NCBI GenBank assembly: GCA_009801085.1
Contig: VNWV01000006.1
Span: forward strand, 1,860,001 to 1,924,000
Source of the DNA: Lasiodiplodia sp. COLG20
Lineage: Eukaryota; Ascomycota; Dothideomycetes; Botryosphaeriales; Botryosphaeriaceae
Direction: 5' to 3'
DNA: 64,000 nt
Position numbers and translations under genes: made by a program. Below, piece after piece: positions 11,356 to 23,300 of this stretch; within the stretch, counting starts at the first letter, position 1; the number at the start of each line of letters is the position of its first letter. Under the pieces are notes generated by a model. The model worked only from the letters and a program-made list of their open reading frames with translations. It searched no databases and was not told where the DNA came from.

Positions 11356-14300
11356 ATGATCTTACGGGGCCTCGCTGGAGGCCTGTTGGTGCCACTCGTG
11401 GCTGCCGCCGCCCTCCGGCCCCGACAAGATGAAGACACTCGCCCTTACCGAATTCTTCAGATCGACGTTCAAGCCAGAATATTGCTGCAACCCATCGTTG
11501 TCGACACGTTCGTGCGGCGACCAACCGAACTAGCTATCTTTCCCGGTCTTACCATCCCTGTCACTGACGCCCCGACGCTTGTCGATACCACCGTTACCGG
11601 TACTACGATAACCCACATCACATCGTATCGGACAATAGTTACGAAAAGACCGGAGGGCACGCGTTCTCCGCCCCCTACCGGTTCCTCGACGCTTCCAAAC
11701 GCGACCTTCATTCTTCCAAGCGCAACCTTTCCGCCTTCTATTTCGATTGATCTGCCTACCCGTCTCCCATTCCCTAGCTCCATTATTTCTGCGAGCGACG
11801 ACTCATCCGATTTTACGTTCAGCTTCTCTGAGGATGAACTCACCGTATCTTCTCAACTGCCTTGGTCCGTATCGTCATCTTCTACGTCGTCATCTACGAC
11901 TGTTTCTGAGGTTTCATCTAGCGGCGTGGAACCATCTGAAATTTTAACTACGGTGGAACGGTCTTCAACTTCTAGCGTGAGACCATCCCCGACTTCGACG
12001 TCTTTAACAAGATCTTCTACAACTTCGACGTCATCATCTTCAAGTTCTAGATCATCATCTTCAACGTCGTCCTCTGCAACTTCGAGGTCATCATCTACAT
12101 CCTCCAAGGTTTCGTCCAGCGTGCGATCATCCTCAAGTTCTACGTCATCATCAACGTCGACTTCCAGAGCATCGTCCACAAGGTCTTCGACATCCTCGAC
12201 TGCTACGTCATCTTCTTCTTTGTCGTCATCGTCGACTCTTGCCCAGCTTCCACCTGGACAGAGTCTTTTAGCTCCGCCGAAAGAGAGCACGCGTTCATCG
12301 ACCAGTACTCGTGTGTCAACATCGACCTCCAGACAGCTTCCACCGGCAGTCACTGCCCTATTCCCGTCACGTAGTAGTGAGACTTCATCCACAAGGACCA
12401 ATGTTTCAACTTCATCGTCCAGCGAGCTCCCCTCGTCGGAGACTAACGTCTTCCCGTCGGGTATGACTGAGCTTCCACCGGCCGTATCTGCTTTGTTCCC
12501 GTCAACCAACGAAGAACTACCGACCTCTAATCAATCGCCATCGGACAGCATTAGTGAAACCTCGCTGGAAGGTGCACCGACAGAATCATCAAGCGATTCG
12601 TCGCTGCAAGAAAACGTATCGACTGCATCTAGCAATTCGCTCGAAGACTTTAGCATCATTATTGGCGAAACAAGTACTTCAATCTCAACCGAAATTTCAC
12701 TCCCTACGGCCAGTACCGAGGGGTTTGATATAACTATTCTCCCGCCAACCAGTACCGAGGGATTTGAGATAACCATTGAACCGTCGACCAGTACTGAGGG
12801 GTTTGAGATAACCATTAACCCATCACTCAGTACCGAGGGCTTCGAGATTACCATTGATCCGTCAGCCAGTACCGAGGGTTTCGAGATTACCATTGACCCA
12901 TCAGCCAGCACCGAAGGATTCGAGATAACCATTGACCAGTCAGCCAGTACCGAAGGATTTGAGATAACCATCAATCCGTCGGCTAGTACCGAGGGGTTTG
13001 ACGTAACAATCAATCCGTCGGATCTCTCTAGTGCCCTGTCCCTGCCAACGACATTCTCATCCAGCATTGGACCCAGCACGGCCAGCTTGACCAGGTTTCC
13101 CAGTCTTTCGAGTTCTCAAGACCTGTTTTCAGTCATAATTTCGAGCTTAAGTGAATTGGTCAACAGCCTGCCAATCCCTACAGCTCTTGTTTCCAGCGCT
13201 GGGAGCTCAATCGGCAGTTCTTTGATCGACACAACCAGTCTCAGTAGACTGTTGAGCTCCGTTGGCTCATTACCGACTTTAGAACCGAGTGCTACCCTCT
13301 CTATTAGCCCGAGTAGTCTTCTCCCGACGACAAGTAGGATTTCGGTTCAACAGCCAACGCTCAGCTCAAATGGGTTATCCAGTCTTTCGAGCGTGCTTTC
13401 AGGCCCTGGAATATCCATTTCTCCAAGCAGCTATACATCCATCATAGCTCGTCCAAGCGGCTCCACGAGCCCCTCTTTGGCCGTTGGAATTTCTGCTTCT
13501 TTGGGAGTGTCCGCTTCCTTGGGAATTGGACTCAGCACCCCCAGCTCTTCAAGCCTCCCCACTGTCGGCCTTCCCAGTACTTCGCGGGTTTCCCTCGGTT
13601 CCAGCAGCCTCCTCGGATCAACGCTATCTCCTGTGTCCTCTTCCTCTACCCTCGTAATTCTTGGGTCCAGCTTACTTAATTTGCCAACCAATCTTGCCCC
13701 TGGACTTTCTTCCTTGAGTTCACAGGGATCCTCCGCGGGGTTACCATCTGTAAGCTCCGTAGGACTGCCATCCGCTAGCTCCAGGTTACCATCTGTTGTC
13801 TCTTCAGGGTTGCCGGCTGTCAGCTCGCAAGCCAGTATTAATTCCATCTTGAGTAGCCTTTCAAGAGCTCTCTCGTTGAGCAGCTCTGGACCTGTGCTTT
13901 CTGGGCCGTCAAGCATTCTCTCTGGATCGGTTACGCTTAGCAGAAGTTCTCTCAGTAGCGTCCTACCTAGTGCGGTGCAGTCCTCAATCAGCAGCTATAT
14001 TTCAAGCATCAGCGCCTTATCGAACAGTTTGGCTGCCAGCAGTGTGCCGCTTGGTTCTTCAGGGCCTTCTCTTAGCAGTCCCGGGATCGTCAGTACCGCC
14101 AGTAGCGCGTCATTCAGCCTCCCAATGGTTACACAGCTTAATCCTGGCTTGAGCAGCAGCACCCCATCGAGCATCGCTTCCTCGCCGAGTAGCTTTTCTC
14201 CTGGTAGCATCGTCTCATCAAACGTTGTATCGAGGTCATTATTGTCAAACAGCCTTTCTGTCAGCGGCCCGCCGGTTGGTTCGCCCACTCTTTCGGCAAG

Positions 14301-17300
14301 CAGTTTCGTTTCAATCAGCAGTGGCTTCTCAAGCGTACTTTCCGGACCGTCTTCGCTGCCTAGCTTCTCTCAGAGTGGCGCGCAACCCATCCCATCAGGC
14401 TTCTCAACCATTATCTCCGGATCGAGTGCTAGTCCCCTGTCGTCCGTCATCAGCAGCGTAATCTCGGGCGGTACCGCGCTTCTGAGCAGTGCTCAGCAAT
14501 CATTATCGCCGAGCGGGTTTACCTCGATAAGCATTAGCGCTGGATCTGTCGGGTCCGGTTCTGGAATTCCTTCAAGTGTTCTGTCTTCCGCGGCACCAAG
14601 TATTACATCACCAGGAATCCTATCGAGCATCTCTTCTGTCTTATTCGGCACGAGTCCAAGTTCAATTCCGTCACTCGCATCTCCAAGCATCGGTACTGTT
14701 TCGATAGGCTCCACGCTCTTGCTGTCGTCCGCCTCGACTTCACCAGGATTCTCGCAGCCAGTCACGACACTCAGTCCCTCAGGCCCCAATGCCCCCAGCT
14801 CCAGCCCACAGTTGGGTGCGTCTGTGTCTCTGTCTGCCGGTATCTCCATCGGAATTTCCATTCCTGGGTTGAGTTCGCCGAGCCCTTCAAGTCTATTGCC
14901 AGGGTCTAGTTCTCAGTTGGTGATTATTCCAAGCTTGATTCCAAGCGCCTTGGTGCCTGAACAATCCTCAAACAGCGGATTGCCGTCATCAGGGAGCCTG
15001 ATTCCGCCATCGCTTTCGGCACCGTCGCTGTCGGTACCTTCACTTTCTTTGCCGTCACTTTCGGTGCCTACGCTTTTAGCGCCTTCACTCTCTGTGCCTT
15101 CGCTTTCGGTACCTTCAGTTTCTGTGCCATCACCTTCCCTGCCGTCGCCCTCTTTGCCGTCACTTTCCTTGCCATCGCTCTCCTTGCCTTCGGTATCGCT
15201 GTCAGTTACGGTGCCGTCAATCTCTGCACCTACCGTTTCACTGCCGCCTATTTCTCTGTCCCAGTCTGCTTCCTTCGGTACACTCCTGTCGCAATCGCAG
15301 CTATCGGTCTCGGTGCCGTCGATATCGCTTCCATCTGTATCGTTGCCGTCTGTTTCGGGACCATCTTTGCCGACGTCGGGCTCACTTTTATCTGTTTCTT
15401 TGTCATCGATCCCGCTGCCATCCGTCTCTCAAATATTGAGCTCCCCGTCGTTGGGCTCACAGCTGTCCAGTGTGCAGCTGTCCGCTTCGCTGCCGTCAAT
15501 TTCCCAGCCATCGATCTCTCTCCAGTCAGTCTCGCTGCCAACACTTTCCGGAGTATCACTTCCGCAACCGTCGCTCTCATTGGCAGTTTCTCTTTCGCTT
15601 CCCTCAGCTTCACTTTCCTTAGCTTCGCTTTCAGCTTCGCTGCCACCAGTTTCACTGCCATCGGCTTCACTACCACCAGTTTCACTGCCATCGGCTTCAC
15701 TACCATCGCTTTCGCTACCATCGCTTTCGCTACCATCGCTTTCGCTACCATCGGCCTCACTTCCCTTGGTTTCACTTTCATCGTTATTGTCAAGTTTGCT
15801 GCCCTCAGTTTCCCTGCCATCTGGGCCTCTGCTGTCTAGCCCGTCACTTTCCCTTTCGATCAACATACCGTCACTCACACTTCCGACGCCTACCCTGCCT
15901 GGGGTTACTGGACCCTCGCTCAGCGTGCCATCTCTTACCCTGCCAACTATCACCCAGCCTCCGATTTCTATCCCGCTCGAATCGCTGGGCCCACAGCTAT
16001 CTTCGGCACTTTCGCAGATTGGGGGTTTGACGAGTATCCTGCCGCCCCCGCTAATTTCAACACTTGTTTCGAACATAATTGCACTTCCTTCGGTGTCGCT
16101 TCCACTGGATACCCTCTTATCGCAGGTTATGGGAATAACGTCGGCGTTGCCGACTAATCTCCCAGTGGATAGCCTCCTATCCCAAGTTTTGGGAATAACC
16201 TCAGCGCTACCGACCAGTATTCCAGTAGAAAGCCTTTTATCGCAGATCCTGGGGATAACTTCAGCGTTACCGACCAGTATTCCAGTGGATAGCCTCCTGT
16301 CCCAAGTTCTAGGAATAACTTCAGCTTTGCCGACGAGTCTTCCAGTGGATAGCCTTCTGTCCCAGATTTTAGGTATAACCTCAGCGTTGCCGACTAACCT
16401 TCCGGTGAATAGCCTCTTGTCTCAAGTCCTAGGTATCACTACGGCGTTGCCGACGAATATTCCAGTGGACAGCCTCTTATCTCAGGTTTTGGGTATCACT
16501 ACGGCGTTGCCGACCAGTCTTCCTGTGGAAAGCCTGTTGTCTCAGATTTTGGGGATAACCTCAGCGTTGCCAACAAACCTTCCAGTAAATAGTCTCTTGT
16601 CTCAGGTACTGGGTATAACTTCGGCATTGCCGACCAATGTTCCAGTTGACTCTCTGGTCTCTCAACTTCTTGGTATCACCAGCGCATTGCCAGGTCTGCC
16701 AACGGATGTCCCGATCCAGTCTTTGGTTTCTCAGATTCTCGGGATTACGACTGCTTTGCCTTCCGTCCCAGTCGAGTCCTTGGTATCTCAACTTCTGGGG
16801 GTTACTTCAGCATTGCCAACGAACGTTCCGGTGGATAGCCTCTTGTCTCAGATTTTGGGGATTACCTCGGCGTTGCCTACGAATCTCCCGGTTCAGTCGC
16901 TTGTCTCACAGATTCTGGGGATTACCACGGCATTACCTACGAATGTCCCCGTCGACTCTTTAGTATCTCAACTGTTGGGAATTACAAGCGCATTGCCGAC
17001 CAATGTCCCAGTCGACACCCTACTATCTCAAATTCTTGGGATTACAAGTGCTTTGCCGTCTCTGCCTACGAGTCTCCCGGTCAACTCTCTTGTATCTCAA
17101 CTTCTGGGAATCACGTCGGCATTGCCCACAAACGTCCCGGTTGACTCGGTTATCTCGCAACTGCTTGGGATCACTTCGGCGCTGCCTACGAACGTCCCGG
17201 TCGACTCTCTCGTATCGGAAATTCTTGGAATCACTACCGCATTGCCCACGAATCTCCAAATTAATTCCCTCGTCTCACAGCTTCTGGGAGTCACTTCGGC

Positions 17301-20300
17301 GTTGCCTACCAATCTTCCGGTCGATTCGCTCGTCTCGCAGCTTTTGGGAATTACTAGCGCGTTGCAATCTTTGCCCACGAATCTTCCCGTCAATTCGCTT
17401 GTTTCGGAAATTCTGGGGATCACTTCCGCGTTACCCACGAACATCCCTGTCGAATCTCTAGTATCCCAACTTCTGGGAGTTACCTCAGCGCTGCAATCTT
17501 TGCCTACGAATTTCCCTGTCGACTCGCTCGTGTCGCAACTGCTCGAAATCACATCGGCGTTGCCGTCTTTGCCGACCAACCTCCCGGTTGATACTCTCCT
17601 TTCGCAGATCCTGGGTATCACCACGGCATTGCCACCGCTCGCAACCAGCATTCCCGTAGAATCTCTGATCTCACAGATCCTTGGAATCACATCGGTGGTG
17701 CCTGGACTTTCTCTATCACTGCCGCTTCCAACCAACGTTCCCCTGGACTCACTCCTATCTGGTGTCTTGCCGAGCCTTAGCCTTCCAATCACTCTTCCCA
17801 ATGGCCTACCGACAAATCTCCCGGTAGATTCGTTAGTTTCCCAACTCCTTGGAATCACCTCCGCCTTGCCGTCGCTGTCTCTACCATTGCCAACCCCTTC
17901 CATCTCTTTGGCGCTACCAAGTCTCACTCTCCCTCTGACACTGCCGAGCGGTCTGCCAACGAACATTCCTTTGGACTCGGTAATCTCAGACCTGCTCGGC
18001 GTTCAGACTCTACTGCCAAGTCTTACAATCCCTCTCTCTCTTCCGAATGGGTTGCCTACAGGTATTCCGCTCAGCGAGATAATCTCGGATGTGCTTGGGC
18101 TTACGACGGTTTTGCCGGGTCTATCCCTTCCCTTACCAAGCATTTCAATTCCACTCACCCTACCGAATGGCTTACCGACAAACGTCCCTCTGAACTCTCT
18201 CGTGTCGGATATATTGGGAATCACGAGTTTGTTACCACCTCTCTCTCTTCCAAGTGGCTTACCAACCGGCGTGCCTGTTGACTCTTTGGTGTCGAACTTG
18301 CTCGGAATCACATCACTTTTGCCTGGTCTCTCGCTGTCGCTGCCTCTCTCATTATCGCTTCCTCTCACGCTACCGACCGAGCTGCCTTTGCCGAGCAATA
18401 TTGTCCCGATTGATTCTGTAGTTTCGCAGCTTCTTGGAATCACCACTGCTCTCCCAAGCCTGTCACTACCAACCAATGTCGTTTCGGAGCTTCTGGGAGT
18501 TGCCACTGCTCTTCCAAGTCTCTCACTGTCATTGCCGACAAATCTTCCGCTAGACACGCTCATCTCGGAGATTTTGGGAATCACGACTGCTCTCCCGAGT
18601 TTGCCTTTGACGCTGCCAACAGATCTACCGGTTCAATCACTCGTGTCTGAGCTTTTGGGGATCACGAGTGCTTTACAAAGTCTGCCACTGACGCTGCCGA
18701 CAAATATCCCTGCAGACACATTAGTATCTGAGATATTAGGGATCCTGACTGGCCTTCCAAGTCTATCGCTGGCATTACCGACGAATCTACCCCTCAACTC
18801 GTTGATCTCGGAGATTTTGGATATCAGGACTGCTCTCCCGACGAACCTTCCTCTTAACACGATTCTGTCGGAGCTTTTGGGGATCACGTCGGCTCTACCC
18901 AGCCTGCCTCTTCCTACAAATCTGCCACTGAACCCGCTTATCTCGGAACTTCTTGGACTCACCACCGCACTTCCGGGTCTCTCGTTGCCGCTTCCATTGC
19001 CTACAGACCCTGGACAGCTTGTGTCCGAGCTATTGCATCTTGAAAGCGCTCTCCCCACGAATCTGCCACTCAACTCACTTGTTTCGGAGATTCTTGGAAT
19101 CACCAGTGTGCTTCCCGGTCTCTCATTGTCGCTCTCATTGCCAAGTTTGGCTCTCCCCAGTGTCTCTCTTCCTCTCCCCAGTGTATCTCTTCCTCTACCC
19201 AGTGTATCTCTCCCTCTCCCTAGTGTCTCCATTCCTCTTCCTAGTGTTTCTCTTCCCATCTCATTGCCGACTAACCTGCCCGTGGATTCGGCCTTGTCCG
19301 AGCTTTTGGGTATCACAAGTGCTCTTCAAGGACTTTCCCTTCCGTTGCCCCTGCCTACGAATTTGTCGCCTAATGAGCTCGTGTCGGAGCTTCTGGGACT
19401 TACTTCTGCCCTCCCTAGTGGGTTACCGGTCCAATCACTTGTCTCGGAGATTTTGGGTATCGTCACGAATGTTCCCAGCCTCTTACCGACTAACGTCGCG
19501 GTGGACTCGCTCGTGTCGCAGTTGTTGGGACTCCCCACTGCGCTCCCAAGCCTTTCTCTCCCGACCAACGTTGCAGTGGACTCGCTCGTATCACAGCTTC
19601 TGAGCCTTCCCACTGCGCTTCCAAGTCTGTCCCTCCCGGTCAGTCTCCCGACGAACTTGCCGATCAATTCAATCATCTCAGACCTTCTGGGGATCACTTC
19701 GGTTTTGCCGGGGCTTTCTCTGCCCTTCCCGCTGCCCACTAATGCACCTCTTGAAACGCTTGTGTCGGAGTTGCTGGGCGTCGTCACCGCTCTTCCGAGT
19801 CTACCGTCGAGCCTGGCCGCTGAGTCGCTTGTGTCAGAGCTGCTTGGAATTGCCACCGCTCTGCCTGGCATCTCTCTTCCGCTGCCGAGTGTGTCTTTGG
19901 GTCTTCCTCTTAGCCTTTCGTTACCACTGCCAAGCAACCTTCCGCTCGAATCAGTGGTGTCGAACGTGCTGGGGGGCTTGCCAACCAATGTACCCCTTCA
20001 GTCGGCCTTGTCAGACCTGCTTGGACCGCTTCCGACGAATGTACCTCTGGAGTCGGCCGTATCTGAGTTGCTGAGGTCCCTGCCGGTATCCGAGTTGCTT
20101 GGAGGAGCTACAAGTCTCTTGGGTAACTTGCCCACTAATGTCCCGCTCGAGTCCGCTCTTTCGAACCTACTTGGAGGCACAAGCGGCTTAGGGGGTCTCC
20201 CGACGGCTCTCTCACTCCCCACGAACCTTCTTCCTCCGCTGCCCGTCAGCAACCTCCTCCCTATCCCAACCGCTAGCTTACCGTTATCCGTTGGTGTCTC

Positions 20301-23300
20301 GCTGAGCGTACCACCGCTGTCCCTGCCAACAGTCGGCCTACCGTCGCTACAAATAAGCTTGCCTCCTCTTCCCACCGATGCGCCTGGCTTGTCAAGCGCA
20401 CTGGGTGGCATCGAAAGTGCTATCGATGGTGTCGAAAGTGTTCTGGATGGCATACTGCAAACAGCTCCTGCCATTGCGAGCGGTCTTTTGTCGAACGTGG
20501 AGGATATTCTTCAGAGTTTGTTCCCTACCAACCCTGGTGGAGCGCTTTCCGCTATTCAGACCCTCCTCCCAAGCCTTGGTCTCCCAACTGCTGGCCTACC
20601 TTCTCTAGGTCTTCCTACTGCCGGACTGCCTTCGCTTGGTCTTCCCAGTGTTGAATTGCCCTCGCTTGGCCTTCCCACTGTTGGATTGCCTCCACTCAGT
20701 CTCCCCACTGCTGGGTTGCCTTCCCTGAGTCTTGGACTCCCATCATTGAGCCTGGGACTGCCATCGATCAGCCTTGGAATCCCGTCTCTTGAACTACCTT
20801 CCCTTGGTCTTCCCGGACCAAGCCAAGGCCTTCCCGGGCTGCCTCCAATTGGACTACCCTCTGAACTTCCTCCTCTTCCGATTCTGAGTGATATTGCCGA
20901 CCTTGAAAGCCTCTTGCCGTCAGCCCCTGCGCAACTGACGTCTCTCATCAGAGACCTTGAATCTCTGCCTAGCGCTCTTCTTAGCAACTCTGCCGTGCTG
21001 CCGTCACTTCTCTCGGAGATCGGTAACGTTGGCAGCATCTTGCCAAGCGCGGTAGCGCCGGTTATTTCGCATCTGCTCTCGGATGTGCTCCACCCACCAA
21101 CCGGCATTCCAGGCATCTCAGGCCTTCCATCACTCCCACTCAGCGTGCCATCCGGTCTTCCCACCGGATTGCCATCGGAGCTTCCACCACTGCTGCCCAG
21201 CTTACCGGTGCCTTCAAACCCGGGCGACTTGGTCTCTGTGCTCAACTCAGTGCTGCCGAGCCTGGGTATCCCCCTTCCGACCAATCCGGCACAAGTTCCA
21301 GAAGTGCTTTCTTCGGTCCTTGCCGATCCTGGCCTCGGCAGCGTTCTTTCGAACCTGCCGCTCCCGACGGGAGGAGCTCTGCAGAGTCAGCTCTCGGAAC
21401 TGCTGGTGATTCCTTCCGCTCTTCCGAGCTTGCTCGCGCCGGCGATTAGTGCGCCGTCGCTCGGTTTGCCGTCGCTCTCAGTCGGTGGATTGGGATCGCT
21501 CTCTCTCGGTCTTCCATCGTTACCAGGTCCTGGACTTCCGTCCCTTCCAACTGCTGAACTCCCATCACTGCCGCTTGGCAGCCTCAGTCTCGGCCTCCCG
21601 TCCCTGTCCGTCGGCCTCCCGACCGCCGTGCTCCCATATCTATCCATCGGTCTCCCGTCCGCCGGCCTCCCATCACCTCCGATCGGTGGTGGCCTCCCAT
21701 CCCTCTCACTCGGCGGCCTCAGCCTCTCCCTCGGCCTCCCCTCCGCCTCACTACCCCTGATCACGCCCAGCATCATCCTCCCTTCGGCGTTGCCCTCCAG
21801 CCCCGCGGACCTCGCATCTCTTATTTCTCAGATCCCTGCCCTGTCGTCCCTCCTGCCCCCCGGCCCGCTCGAGTCCATCTTCAGCAACCCGCCGGTGCTC
21901 AGCTCCGTCTTGTCCGGCCTCGGCGGCCAGCTGCTGAGCTTGCCGTCCATCAGCCTAGGCCTACCGACGGCGCTGTTGGAAAGCTTGCCCTTGGGAGTAC
22001 CGTCGAATGGAGGACTGCCGTTGCCGAGCGGAGGAGGGTTGCCGGGCGTGGGTGCGCTCAGCCTTTCGCTGCCTAGTATCGGACTGTCTCTCCCGAGCGT
22101 TGGCCTACCCTTGCCGAGTGCAGGACTGCCGGGCGGCGGCGGCGGGCTCCCGTCGCTTTCTCTGGAGGTGCCTGGCATAAGCCTGCCGTCGCTGGCGCTG
22201 CCGAGCGGTGGTCCGCTTGGGGAGTTGTCTCTGAGTCTGCCATCGCTCGGCCTGCCCAGTGCGGGATTGCCATCGCTCGACCTGCCCAGTGCTGGATTGC
22301 CGTCCATCGGCCTGCCTTCGGGTGTGCTGCCAAGCGTGCAGCTCCCTTCGATCAGTTTGGGTCTGCCGAGCGCAGGGATTCCTTCGCTCTCGCTCGGGCT
22401 GTCTTTGCCCACTGCCGTGCTGCCGTCGCTTGGCCTGCCGTCTGGTGGGCTTCCGGGTGGCCAGCTCTCTTTGAGTCTGCCTAGCGTGGGGCTGTCGTCT
22501 ATCGGCGTCTCGGTTCCGAGTGGAGTGCTTCCGAGTGGCATTCTTCCAAGCGGTGTTCTTTCATCAGCTGGCCTCCCTCTTTCCAGCGCCTTGGCGCCTT
22601 TCAATCTTCCGAGTAATCTTGGTATAGTCAGTCAAGGATTACCGTCTAGCCTAGGGTTGCCGTCGCTTAGCCTGGGATTACCCTCTATTAGCCTTGGAGT
22701 ACCATCTCCTAGTCTAGGGGTACCATCTCTTAGCTTAGGAATTCCGTCTATCAGCTTAGGATTACCATCTGTCAGCTTAGGAGTACCATCAGTCGGCGTA
22801 CCGTCCATTGCTCTCCCAACAAGCGGGTTGCCACTACCAAGTATAGGTCTACCATCACCCGGCGTTCCAGGTGTGCCCGGCCTTCCCAGCACTGGACTGC
22901 CATCCATCGGTCTTCCGAGCGGTGCGCTCCCGTCACTTGGTCTTCCCAGTACCGGATTACCATCAGTCGGTCTCCCCACTGCCGTGCTTTCATCACTCGG
23001 CCTTCCGAGTGTTGGACTGTCATCCTTTGGGGTTCCTAGCGCTGGCATATCTTCCATCGAATTACCGTCGGTGGCACTTCCAAGCAGCGGTCTTCCGTCA
23101 ATCGGCGTTTCTTTGCCGAGCACGGGTCTGCCGTCCATTGGCCTCCCAAGTGGACTTGGCTCTCTGCCGCCACTCTCGCTGCCAAGCGCGCTCAACCTGC
23201 CCAGTGGTGGATTGTCATCACTTGGGCTTCCAAGCGGACTCAGTGGTGGATTGTCGTCACTCGGACTCCCTAGCGTACTCAGCTTACCGAGCAGTGGGCT

